In this document: positions 49,101 through 61,242 of the stretch, piece by piece
Numbering within the stretch: position 1 is the first letter of the stretch
Layout of the letters: the number at the start of each line of letters is the position of its first letter
From: Lathyrus oleraceus
Taxonomy: Eukaryota > Streptophyta > Magnoliopsida > Fabales > Fabaceae
Direction: 5' to 3'
Assembly: GCF_024323335.1 (NCBI RefSeq)
Contig: NC_066581.1
Span: 38,048,199 to 38,112,198, forward strand
DNA length: 64,000 bases
Translations under genes and position numbers: made by a program
Notes under the pieces: generated by a model
The model's input: only the letters and a program-made list of their open reading frames with translations
What the model was told of the DNA's origin: nothing
Database searches by the model: none

Positions 49101-50878
49101 CAATCATATTGCCACGCCAATGACACTTGGACCAGTACATGTCCACTAACACATAACCACATGCAAAACACGCTGGGAAAGATCTAAAGAGTTTCTGGAA
49201 AGGAAAACCTAGCTTCTTCATGCGCATTCATCATGTTCATATCACTCAAGAACACATGTGTACAAAAATTCAAAACAGACATATCATCGTGTTCCTCTCA
49301 CATCATACATCAATAATCCAAGCTTAATTTAACCTAATTCCACATGTATCAAAAGATTCGAAGCCAAGAACATTCACATGTCAAACTTAGATCTAGCATA
49401 TCTTGCTCAATTCTTCATGAAAATTAATGAAACAAAGCTCAGCATAATCACCAATGCACGATCTACAATTATCACATATCAATTTCATGAATTATGGAAC
49501 TCGAATTCTAACCTTCAAGAAGATGCAGAAGTGAAATCAATGGATTTAGGTCTTGAAAAGCAGAAACAGATCTTCCTCAATACTTATATGGATGACTGGA
49601 TGAAAGTTTGAATGTTAATCGTGCTTGATCTTGCTGAATCTCCAACTGCCATGGATGAGTGTGAGCTTCGAAATGCTTCAAATCTTCATGAAATCCTCTG
49701 AATCTTGCTTCCAAAATACTCAATTATGCTTATGGATGATGATTTGATCAAGAAAAAGGCAAGGTGTTTGGAGAATTTTTATGAAAAAAGTGAGAGCACA
49801 ATGTGTGAAAATTTTCAGATCTGGAAATTGTGATGTGTTAATGCATTTTTCTGTTAGGATTACCCTTATATATGATCTGCTAATGATGCTCTTAATCCCA
49901 ATTAAGCCAATGCAATTGGAATTAGTGAAAACAAAGGTGTAATGCAAATTTGCAAATGCACCTCATGTATGCAATGGCAATGCAACAGTACCCGAATTCT
50001 GGTTTGGAATCCCTTCAAATGTTGTTTTGAGCCAAGTGCAAATGGTGGGAAGTGAAAACAATGCTTAATTTTCAAACTTGGAATTTCCCTCCAAAATTCA
50101 AATGAAAATGCAAATATTTTTGTGATGGAAAGGCATGGCCTATGATGCATGAATTGGATAGTGCATGTCAAGACATGAATGTTGTAAAAAGAACCACTTC
50201 ATTTGGACATTTGGTTTAAAAGTTATGCATGTTTGAAGTTCAAATTCATTTGGCCATGATTGATCCATATCTTTTCAACCACACATGAGAAATTCATGTT
50301 CTTGGACTTTTTAGAAAGGGGAGAGAAATATATTCAACTTTCATGTTGGACAAAAATTCATTTGAAGCTTGCTTGATGATGTAATCTTGAGGAGAAGACC
50401 TTTCCATTTTTGGCAATTTCAAATTACACAGGTCACTTACTATTTTTGGAAACTTTTCATCTGACCTCAAATCCTTCAATGTTGATGTTTGAAATGTCAA
50501 ATGAGACTTGTATGGACATGAATGAGGCCTCTCTAACCATCTCCCCCCTTCAAATCCATGATTGAATTGACAGTTGACTTTGGGTGACTTTCTTGGGTTT
50601 CAGATGAATTGCATCTTGACTGATGATCTCTGAACATCCAACCTTTGGCCAAACCACTTCAAAATGATCCCTAGGTCATATGAACTCACTGAACCAACCC
50701 TAGGGCTTTGCTTCCATGGAAAATGCACTTGCTTGCTTGCACAACTAGATCTCCTGACCAGTTGACTGATGACTTGCACTAGGCAATGGATAATGCAATG
50801 CTATGCAGTGGACAATGCAATGCTAATGACCTAAAAATGAAAATGTATAAAGGGGAGGTGAAAATTTTAGGTGCTACA
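46142..50878 (-). mobile_element. 3' LTR of Ogre element E (4737 bp)
   Basis: On the minus strand it starts TGTAGCACCTAAAATTTTC at 50878, directly after a polypurine tract, and ends GCGTAATGCGACA at 46142. Its terminal 313 bp match the edge of the 5' LTR at 63688-64000 with nine differences by hand count (about 97%). The left flank CATTT (46137-46141) is the predicted target duplication. Frames such as 46109-46312 and 46291-46701 are LTR sequence and are not proteins. Confidence 0.95.
49865..49872 (-). promoter_or_regulatory. TATA box of element E LTR
   Basis: TATATAAG on the minus strand, about 1.0 kb into the LTR, matching the position in the related LTRs. Confidence 0.6.
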
Positions 50879-50895
50879 GATGCCCCTATTCAATC
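50879..50895 (-). other. Polypurine tract of element E
   Basis: On the minus strand it reads GATTGAATAGGGGCATC, ending at the LTR start. It shares the AATAGGGGCATC core with the tract at 15233-15245. Confidence 0.88.
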
Positions 50896-53795
50896 AACTG
50901 GGAACCCGAACGGATGAGAGCAATGGCTGTCAAACTTTCAGGGTAAATAGGGATTGAATACCGAAGAACCGTAGAAATTTGCACACTGCGGGGAATGATA
51001 CAAGATACTTGCACTCCGTAGGGGGATGATACAAGGAAAGCCAAGTAACCAGACAAGACGTTTACCGATGACTCCTGGGGATTTTGATTTTTATCAAAAG
51101 AAAGGTACAACCAAACGTCAACGGACGAGAGGGAAAAACTCATCGTTTATCGACACCAACGGAGAGGTGACCAGACATTAACGAATGACTGGGGAAAGAC
51201 TCGACCAGACGTCAACGGACGAACGGGAGAAGCTCGACGTTTATCGACACCAACGGAGAGGTGACCAGACATCAATGGATGAATGGGAAGGACTCGACCA
51301 GACGTCAACGGACGAAAGGGAGAAGCTCGACGTTTATCGACACCAACGGAGAGGTGAACACTTCACTAGGGAAGGAAAGCAAATAATTGCAACCGGAAAC
51401 CAAATAGGACGTTTAGCGACGACTCTACTGGGGATTTCTGGTTTGGGAATTACCAGACATTGACCGATGACTGGGATGAAACTCGATGTTTACCGACATC
51501 GAAAGATGATGTTTACCGACACCAAGCAAAAACGACCAGACATTATCGAATGACTGGGAAAATAGGATATACAACTAGACGTCAACGGACGACTAGGCAA
51601 AAACTCAACGTTTATCGACACCAACGGAGAGGTGAATCTACTGGGGAAAAAGTTATCACAACCAAACGCCAATGGACGATCGGGAAAAACTCATCGTTTA
51701 TCGACACCAACGGAGAGGTGGACTCTGAGGGGAAAGAATATCACTATACGTCAACGGACGAATAAGAAAAAACTCATCGTTTACCGACACCAACGGAGAG
51801 GTGACTACTGCTTGGGAAAGATTCAACTAGACGTCCACAGACGAATAGAAGAAACTCATCGTTTATCGACACCAACGGAGAGGTGACTCTTACTGGGGAG
51901 AGAAAATATAACTCAACCAAACGTCAATGAACGATTGGGAAACACTCACGTTTACCGACACCAACGGAGAGGTGAATCTACTGCTTGGGGAATCAACAGA
52001 CATTAGCAAATGATCTGTGGGGAACATGCAACTATACGTCAACGGACGAATAGGAAAAACTCAACGTTTATCGACACCAACGGGGAGGTGACCTCTGGGG
52101 AGGGTTAAGGGTACTACGAACATCGAAAGATGATGTTTACCGACATCAAAAGAAGACCAGACATTTACCGATGACTGGGGTTGGACTCGATGTTTACCGA
52201 CACCGAAAGATGGTGTTTACCGACACCAAAGAAGACCAGACATTAACGAATGACTGGGTAAGACTCGATGTTTACCGACACCGAAAGAATGGTGTTTACC
52301 GACACCAAAGAAATAACACACGCGGGTGTTGACATGACACTTACCAGTATCACACGACGACATCTACATATGCCAGGGCAAGGCTAAACACTTGCTGGGG
52401 ATCTCACTGGGGAGAAACAAGCTTTCTTTTCACCAACGGATGAGGAAATAGACCTCTCTGGGGGTATCAATCCTGAATGCTATCAGGAGCAACTGTAGCA
52501 AACGTGTTGGACAGATGTTGAACCAAGATCCGCCTCTGCCAGGGACGTGGTCCTGATTGGTTCTAACACATGAATGCATATGTTTGAATTTTTCTATGGC
52601 GTAATGCTCCATATGGAATGGAAATGCTACGCGATTTGAGTATGCAATGGTTACTACATGCCAAATGCAAATGATAAACCCCTGCTGGGGAGCAAAACTG
52701 ATCAGATACTTCGACTCTGTGGGGAGACTCTGACTGAGGAATACTCTGCGGGAAGAGCACCGACTTCTCACTCATGCTGGAGAAATAAAATTGTTGCTGG
52801 GGAAAGGATCCCAATCCACTCAGGGATTCCGCTTGGGGAACAAACAATGCGACTTCGCTGAGGACACGCTGGGGATAGACATCCACAACCCTGCTAGGGA
52901 TAAGCGCTCACGACCACGCTGGGGATAACAGTACATCAGACCAGACTGCTGGGGATAGGCAATTCTTAGATCTGATGGGGATAGAAGGCACTATCCACAG
53001 GCGTCTCTGCAGGGGAGAATAACTCTGAAAGCTCTCATACTTGCTTGGGAAAATATCTGCTGGTGATCGTCCTCACAGATGACAACCTGCAAAACAGCAC
53101 AACATACATGCCCCAGGGGTTTGCATGGACAAGATACGCTCAAGTGTCCTCAACATTCAAAATGATTTTCAAATGTTTTATCTTTCTGCACGTTATTGTT
53201 TAGCCTTCATGTTTTTATATGCAATGTTTATCAAAAATTCGGACGTTTTTTGCAAACAAAACAGTAAAAATAAAAACAAGAGAGCTATTTATCTGAATAA
53301 CGACTTTCATTGATTGAAAATGGGCCTGAAAAGGCGAATACATCGGGAAGCAATTCCTAGAAAGAGGTAATTGCGCACAAAAGGAAAAAATCTATCCTAA
53401 TGGCAATGTGAACACGGCATCCACTATTTCCCAACTCTGTTATAACTCACAGATCATTAGTTTTCCTCCCAACTTCCTTGCTTTCTGAGACGAATGACTG
53501 GACCGATCACATCTTTAGAGATGGCAGACGACGAAGCGCGATGAAGTACAAATAACTCAAACTGTAGTCTTCGCTTTAATCCCTCTTTTGCCTGGATCGC
53601 CCTTTCGGGTTTTCAATCCACCAGGATACCCATTTTTGCCTAAGCCGCCCTTGCGGGTTTTCGACTTACCGGGTGTACAAATTCTTTTCATTTTATCCCT
53701 AATTTTTGGCCGAACCTTTTCTTTCTGTTTTTTTGGTTCGCCGGGATGCCCTTTTTTGCCTGGACTCTTTTATTCTTTTTGTCCAGCGGGTCAAT
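50896..53795 (-). other. 3' untranslated tail of element E
   Basis: About 2.9 kb between integrase and the polypurine tract. The part next to integrase (53560-53795) repeats GGCAAAAA and CCCGAAAGGGCG words as in the tail at 12438. The middle (52660-53060) is rich in CTGGGGA words, and 51100-52320 is a minisatellite. Frames of 80-110 codons across the repeats are by-products of the repeat unit. Confidence 0.85.
51100..52320. repeat. Minisatellite-like array in the 3' tail of element E
   Basis: Nine copies of CGACACCAACGG(A/G)GAGGTGA start at 51151, 51245, 51338, 51616, 51702, 51785, 51867, 51956 and 52072, mostly 82-116 bp apart with one larger gap. Each is preceded by a CGTTTATCGACACC-like word and accompanied by ACGTCAACGGACGA. 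Related variants (GTTTACCGACACCGAAAGAT) fill the larger gap and the right part. Confidence 0.93.
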
Positions 53796-56700
53796 TTATG
53801 CGAAGTATTTTTTGACTACATCTGAGTTAACAGGGGACGGAAAATCTTCACCATCCATAGTTGTAAGCATCAAGGCTCCACCGGAGAAGACCTTCTTCAC
53901 AACATATGGACCTTCATAATTAGGAGTCCACTTGCCCCTGTTATCTGTACCGGGAGGAAGGATCCTCTTCAAAACTAGATCACCAGTTTGATAACTTCGA
54001 GGACGCACTTTCTGATCAAATGCTCTCTTCATCCTTCTCTGATACAACTGCCTATGGCACACAGCTGCTAACCGTCTCTCTTCAATAAGGCTCAACTCAT
54101 TAAACCTTGTTCGAATCCATTCGGCTTCGTCAAGCTTGACATCTAACAAGACTCTCAGAGAAGGAATCTCCACTTCAACAGGTAGGACTGCTTCCATACC
54201 ATACACAAGGGAGTACGGGGTTGCCCCGGTCGACGTACGTATTGAGGTACGGTACCCATGCAAAGCGAAAGGCAGCATCTCATGCCAATCTTTGTACGTC
54301 ACGACCATCTTCTGCACAATCTTCTTGATATTCTTGTTTGCCGCCTCTACAACACTGTTCATCTTTGGTCTGTAAGGAGAAGAATTGTGATGTTCGATCT
54401 TGAAATATTTACAAAGCTCTTTCATCATCTTGTTATTGAGATTCGAACCATTATCAATGATGATTCTCTTAGGGACCCCATAACGACATATGATTTCCTT
54501 CTTGATGAACCGGGCAACCACTTGTTTGGTAACATTAGCATAGGAAGTTGCTTCCACCCATTTGGTGAAGTAGTCAATCGCAACCAGGATGAAGCGATGT
54601 CCATTAGAAGCAGTAGGCTCAATCTTCCCAATCATATCAATGCCCCACATGGCGAACGTCCAAGGCGAATTCATGACATTCAGAGGGCTTGGTGGTACAT
54701 GCACTTTATCAGCATAGATTTGACATTTATGGCACTTCCGAGCGTACTTGAAACAATCGGATTCCATAGTCATCCAGTAATAACCGGCTCTCAGCAATTT
54801 CTTGGACATTGCATGACCACCAGCATGGGTACCAAACGAACCTTCATGCACTTCTTGCATCAACATGTCTGCTTCGTGTCTATCCACGCATCTGAGCAGA
54901 ACCATGTCAAATTTCCTCTTGTATAACACATCATCCTGATTCAAGTAAAAGCTTCCAGCTAGCCTTCTCAGGGTTTTCTTGTCATTCTTTGACGCACCTT
55001 CAGGATACTCCTGGCTCTTGAGGAAGTTCTTGATATCATAGTACCACGGCTTCTCATCAACAACAGACTCGGCTGCAAACACATACGCAGGCCTCTCGAG
55101 TCGATTCACCGCAACATGTGGCACATGATTCCACCAATGAACTTTGACCATAGAAGATAAAGTAGCCAAGGCATCAGCCATCTGATTCTCATCCCGGGGG
55201 ACATGATACAACTTCACCTTCTTGAAGAACGTCAGTATTCTTCGGGTGTAATCTCTGTACGGAATCAAATGTGGCTGGTTGGTATTCCAATCTCCATTGA
55301 CCTGATTGATCACTAGAGCAGAATCTCCATATATGTCAAGAGTTTTGATCCTCAGATCAATGGCTTCTTCTATCCCCATGATACAATCCTCATACTCAGC
55401 TTCGTTGTTGGTCACGTTAAAAGTCAATCTGGCAGAAAAAGGTATATGAGCACCTTTTGGATTGATCAGCATTGCACCAACACCGTTACTATTCACATTC
55501 ACAACCCCATCAAACATCATTGTCCACTTGTCATTAGGATCCGGTCCTTCCTCGACAAGAGGCTCTTCACAATCTTTCATCTTAAGATACATGATGTCTT
55601 CATCAGGAAACTCAAACATCATCGGCTGATAATCATCAATCGGTTGCTCGGCGAGGTAGTCTGACAGAATACTACCTTTGATGGCCTTCTGCGACGTGTA
55701 CTGAATATCATACTCGATTAAAATCATCTGCCAACGGGAAACACGTCCGGTGAGAGCCGGCTTCTCAAAGATGTATTTCACTGGATCCATCTTAGAAATC
55801 AACAAGGTAGTATGGTTCAACATATACTGCATCAGTCGGCGAGCAGCCCAGGCCAAAGCACAGCAAGTTTTCTCAAGCTGTGAATATTTGATTTCACAGT
55901 CGGTAAACTTTTTGCTAAGGTAGTATATGGCATGCTCTTTTCGACCAGACTCGTCATGCTGTCCCAATACACACCCCATCGAATTCTCAATCACTGATAG
56001 GTACATTATCAATGGTCTCCCTGGAACTGGAGGAATAAGGATTGGAGGTTTCTGTAAATACTCTTTTATCTTGTCAAAAGCTTTCTGACAGTCATCATTC
56101 CACCTGATTGCTTGATTCTTTTTTAGCAATTTGAATATTGGTTCACACGTGGCAGTTAGGTGAGATACAAACCTTGCAATGTAGTTCAATCTCCCTAAAA
56201 ACCCACGAACCTGCTTTTCAGTTTTCGGTTCAGGCATCTCTTGAATAGCTTTGACTTTTGCTGGATCAACCTCAATCCCTTTCTCACTGACAATGAAGCC
56301 TAACAGCTTCCCAGATCTTACACCAAACGTACACTTGTTCGGATTCAGCCTCAGTTTGAACTTTCTCAACCTGTCAAACAACTTCTACAGATTAACCAAG
56401 TGCTCCTCTTCTGTCTGCGACTTCGCAATCATATCATCCACGTACACTTCAATCTCTTTGTGCATCATGTCATGAAAGAGAGACGTCATAGCCCTCTGAT
56501 AGGTAGCACCGGCATTCTTCAGCCCAAATGGCATCACCTTATAGAAGAACGTGCCCCAAGGTGTAATGAATGTCGTCTTTTCCATGTCCTCTGGCGCCAT
56601 CTTAATCTGATTATAACCAGAAAAACCATCCATGAAAGAGAATACCGAGGATTGAGCTGTATTATCCATCAATACATCAATGTGAGGTAATGGGAAATCA

Positions 56701-57270
56701 TCTTTCGGACTCACTCTGTTCAAATCCCGATAATCGACACACATTCTGACTTTGCCATCCTTCTTCGGCACGGGAACGATGTTGGCCACCCACGGGGGAT
56801 AAGTTGTTACTGACAAGAAACCCGCATCGAACTGCTTTTGAACTTCTTCCTTGATCATAACAGCCATATCAGGACTCGTTCTCCGAAGCTTCTGCTTGAC
56901 TGAAGGACAATCTTCCCTGAGAGGTAGTCTATGCACCACAATATCAATATCCAACCCAGGCATATCTTGATAAGACCAGGCGAATATCTCCACATACTCT
57001 CTCAGCATCTCAATCAACCTGCTCTTGACCTCTGCCTTCAGAGTAGCCCCGATCTTAATATCTCTTCTGGCGTCCTAAATACCAAGATTAACAATCTCCA
57101 ACTCCTCCTGATGAGGTTGGATGACCCTTTCCTCCTGCTTCAACAATCTGACCAATTCTTTAGGGAGTTCACTGTCTTCCTCACTCTCCTCTTCAGCTTG
57201 GTAGATGGGATTATTGAAATCATACTGAGCCATAACAGAACTGTTCATAGGGGATACCGCGAGATCACTT
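53796..57270 (-). pseudogene. pol: Pol exon of Ogre element E: RT, two RNase H domains, integrase
   Basis: Pol copies and inserts the element. Reading from 57270 after the predicted intron, RT shows VDYRDLNRVSPKDDFPLP, FMDGFSGYNQIKM and YVDDMIAKS (57017-56385). The Ty3-type RNase H follows (YYLSKKFTDCEIKYSQLEKT), then the archaeal-type RNase H (MMFDGVVNVNSNGVGAM, NNEAEYEDCIMG, YGDSALVINQVNGDW). Integrase has CHKCQIYADK, WGIDMIG, IDNGSN and VVEAANKN, and a C-terminal end NSDVVKKYFA. Catalytic residues are kept in all four domains. Two in-frame TAG stops, at 57075-57077 and 56385-56387, interrupt it; from 56384 to 53796 (861 codons) it is open. Stop at 53796-53798. Confidence 0.92.
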
Positions 57271-57513
57271 CTGCATGTTTAATGCTTTGTTTTAGAAAAA
57301 AGAGTTCAAGAAAGTCACAAAAACAAAAACATTGCCATTTTTATTATTTGAAAAATGAAAAATAAAAATAGAAATACAGGGATCACAAAGTTGTTTGCAA
57401 AACGTCCTTTATTAATGATAATCATTGAAAACATGTTGAGGCCCTACAATGAACCACTACGCCTTGGGCAGAACGTAGGATTTTGTGCAGAATGAAAAAC
57501 AAAAGAAAATTAC
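57271..57513 (-). other. Predicted intron of Ogre pol (243 bp)
   Basis: A GT donor starts at 57513 (GTAATTTTC) and an AG acceptor ends at 57271 (AAACATGCAG) on the minus strand. The interval is T-rich and contains the stop that ends the gag-protease frame (57510-57512). With these borders two bases of a codon are left upstream and one downstream, so protease and pol phases agree. Ogre elements are known to have an intron between protease and RT. I did not test alternative sites beyond inspection. Confidence 0.7.
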
Positions 57514-60500
57514 TCTGTTTGAAGAGTAACTTGGACCACATCTTCTGCCGTCCAATTGTTGATCATCTCCCCTGGTGCACACGGGCGAACCCAGTTGTCG
57601 AGATCACAATCACTGTCACCGTCTTCACTACCGACCGCAAAGACGTCACCGTGATTCATCAGCCCAGCGCTGGTAAAGGTACTCGGACCTGCTTGCACAC
57701 CCTGCTCCGCATGCAGAGGTTGGTAGCCAATACCAAATTTATCTTCTTTGATAGGCAAATCCACCATCTTGCCCCAGCCTTCAACTCTGCCAGAGTCGAC
57801 AACCTCCTTGGCCTGCTTATATGATGCAATTGAAGCACCCGTCTTTTTCTGATCAGCAAAAGCCACCCTCTCGAGAGCAACAGTCTCAAATGCCTGGCAT
57901 AAGGTTTCATGGATCTCTCTATCCACCTCTACATATTTGAAAGAGGATAGGTGAATCACCAGAATATCTTCTTCACCGCACACGGTCACGATCTGACCGT
58001 TCCAGACATATTTCAACTTCTGGTGGAGAGTCGACGAAACTGCCCCAGCTGCGTGGATCCACGGACGCCCCAACAAACAACTGTAAGCTGGCTGGATGTC
58101 CATAACATAGAAGATGATGTCAAAGACCTCCGGACCTATCTTCACCGGCAAGGTGACTTCACCAAAAACAGAATGTTTGGATCCGTCGAATGCACGAACA
58201 ATCAGGTCACTCGGAGTGAGCACAACCCCTTCAACAGCTATCTTCTTCAGAATCTGCTTAGGCAACACGTTCAGCGACGAGCCAGTGTCTACCAACACGT
58301 GAGACAAAACAGCCCCCTTGCACTCCATGGTGATATGCAAGGCCTTGTTATGATTACGTCCCTCAGGCGTCAAGTCTAGGTCAGTGAACCCCAAACCATG
58401 CCTGGTGCTCACGTTGGCAATAACCCCCTCCAGCTGGTTGACAAAAATCTCCTGAGGCACGTAAGCCATATTCAGCATCTTCAACAGGGCATTACGATGT
58501 GCCTCAGAGCACAGGAGCAAAGAGAGTATTGAAATTTTGGACGGAGTCTGATTAAGTTGATCTACAATTTTGTAGTCACTTTTCTTAATTATTTTCATGA
58601 ACTCCTCCACATCCTTCTCGAACGAACCCTCAAGCACCTCCTTCTGAGCTGGTTCCTCATCAACCACAACCTGTTTGCCCTTAGCCTTGGCGAGAGCCTC
58701 GGCATTGTTGTCTCTCAACGGTTGCGGGGCAAACAGCCTTCCACTTCTAGTAAACCCTCCTGGTCCACCAACATTGTCCACAACGGGACTCACAACCACC
58801 AGAATTTTCACTGGCACACCGATAGTCACAGGCGCTTGATTCACCGGTCTGACCTGATTCTAAGCCCTTCGGTTGCTGCGATAAGCATTGTCATACCTCC
58901 ACGGCACAGCCCTACTGTCAACAACCCTTCTGACCGGAGCAACGATGGTAGTCGGATTACTGGCAGTTACAGGTGCAGAGATGGTAACAGGGGTACCACT
59001 TGTTGCAGGCGCACTAACAACCCTCTGGCCACGTCCCTCGGACGGTTTGAAGTAGATAGTGACATTTGACACTGACCCACGATCTCTAACAGCCCGACCA
59101 AATTGCAAACTGCCTTCATCCATCAAACCCTGGACACCAACCCTCAATTGAGCACAACCATTCTCTGATTCGGCACAATCAACACAGCCTTAATCACAGC
59201 CCGGGTAAACACCCCCACTCAACAAACGGTCCTTTACAACCAGCAAAGAAGTCTGAACATCTTCAACACTGACCACAAGATCTTCAGCTTCTGCCCCTTC
59301 AATACTGTTCACTCGGTGCGCACCATGCGGCGGCATAGGGTTATTTACAACATTCGGCACAGGAGCAAAATTGATAGTTTTAGCATCAATCAGGTCCTGG
59401 ACTTTATGATGAAAAGCCCTGCAGTTTTCAATGTGGTGCCTCGGTGCACCAGAGTGAAAGCCACAACGCACGTTGGCATCATACCCAGGTGGTATTTTTG
59501 TCAACGGTGCCATGGTCCTCAATTCCACGAATCCCAATCTGAGCAACTCAGGTAGCAACTCAGCGTAGGTCATCGGTAGTGGATCAAAACGTCTATCAGG
59601 CATCCTCTGCCTAGGCTGATACGGACGTTGCTGTTGTTGTTGTTGCGGCGGTTGTTGTTAAATTCTCTGTTGTTGTTGTTGTTGACGAGGTTGAGGTGCC
59701 GGGATGGTCACAGCAGCAACCTGGCGGTACCGATTCCTGTTCATAACTCTTCTACCATGTTGCACAACACTGGCTTCACCCTCTCTCCGACGAGGTGCCC
59801 TAGCAAATGGTTTCTTCGAAGACGAGGACCCCACATCCTGAATTTTACCGACTTTAATCAAGCTTTCTGTCCTCTCTCCGTAAATAACGACATCTGAGAA
59901 ACTACCGAATGGGAAACTTCCCATCCGGTCCATGAAAACACCCTGCAGAGTACCAATGAACATATCAGTTAATTCCCTCTCCAGCATAGGGGGTTGTACT
60001 CTTGCAGCCAATTCACGCCACCTCTGGGCGTACTCCTTGAAGCTTTCTCCGGATTTTTGACAAAGACTCTGCAGCTGAGTCCGGCTCGGCGCCATGTCCA
60101 TATTATGTTTGTATTGCCTCAAGAAGGCCTCACCCAGATCTCTCCAACATCGGATAGAATCTCTCTTAAGTTCCATATACCAATCCAAGGAAGCCCCAGA
60201 TAAGCTATCCTGGAAAAAATACATCCACATCTTCTCATCATCGGTGTAAGCAGAGATCTTCTGATAATATGCCTGCACGTGAGTGCGAGGGCAAGAAGTA
60301 CCGTTGTATTTATCGAAAGAGGGTGCCTTGAATTTATAGGGAATCCTCAACCCCTCTACTAGACCCATGTTGGTCACATCAAAACCCAAGGAATTCTGAC
60401 ATTCCATGGCTCTTATTTTCTCAGCAAGGGCATCGATTTTGCGGTCCCTCTCTTCAACTCTCCCAACAACTTCATCATCTTCACTCAGCAGCGTGAACAT

Positions 60501-60833
60501 GTCCTCTTGTCTATCAACAATTGGAGCAGGATGACGAATAGGAGCCCGGGTAGCTCTGGCATTGACAGTCTCTGCAGCAAGAGGTTGTCCGTTGATTCTG
60601 ATCCCCCTTAACTCATCACCCACAGCATAGTCGTTGGCGGGAACAGCAGCATTAACATTCTCATGAACAGGCACGCCCACCGGCGACGCTCGGTTGGACT
60701 GCGGAATACCGGTCTCTTGTCTCTGAACCAGGGCTCGAAGTTCTTCTTGACCTTGCGCAACCCCTTGCATCATCGTCATAAACTGGGCCATGTTTGCCCT
60801 CATCTCAGCCAACTCCGTCTGAACTTGATTCAT
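57514..60833 (-). pseudogene. gag: Gag-protease exon of Ogre element E
   Basis: ATG 60833 (NQVQTELAEMRANMAQFM) opens the frame. The capsid domain has YKFKAPSFDKYNGTSCPRTH, DSLSGASLDWYM and SFKEYAQRWRELAA (about residues 155-270). A Gln-rich stretch and a knuckle-like CGFHSGAPRHHIENC follow (near 59455-59410). The protease has VLVDTGSSLNVLPK near 58310-58269 and SCLLGRPWIH near 58080-58055. All parts stay in one frame but are interrupted by stops at 59658-59660 (TAA), 59190-59192 (TAA) and 58860-58862 (TAG). There is no frameshift. The earlier GTG at 60899 is an unlikely start, since the matching gag of element B begins at the equivalent of 60833. Confidence 0.9.
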
Positions 60834-61242
60834 ACTTCTCTGTTGATTGAGTCTGGTTGAATAACGGTGCAGTCTCTGATCAGCTATCCTGCCTGACACA
60901 GGAACCAGAGTGAGAAGTCACGAACAAGAACACCTGTTATGAAAAATGATATGAGTATGATGCTAATGCATATGATGCACATGATATGCTCATTTCTCAG
61001 GCATTCAAAGAGCCTGATTCATCTTTAAAAGATGGCAACCTGCAGCAAAAACAACACAGAAGCACAGGAACAACATACACAAGAGCAATGAGTACAAGGT
61101 GAAACACCAACAACCTCATCTATAGATAAGAGCAACAGGATCATACAACAAAGATTCAAAGATCCAGATAACCAGAGTACAACAATGAATCCCACCCAAC
61201 AAGCCTGGGGGTGATTCTCAACATAAACATCAGAAACACAAG
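60834..61242 (-). other. Spacer between ORF1 and gag, element E
   Basis: About 410 bp with no protein-like frame. In Ogre elements gag is the second ORF; how it is reached by ribosomes is not visible here. Confidence 0.6.

Noticed and set aside
51185..51886. Overlapping 80-100 codon frames with a repeated DTNGEV/HQRRG pattern
   Set aside because: They follow from the minisatellite unit and change frame with unit length; no evidence of translation.
51120..52320. Regularly spaced repeats resembling a CRISPR array
   Set aside because: Unit spacing varies, the intervals are themselves repetitive, and the array lies in the tail of a plant retrotransposon.
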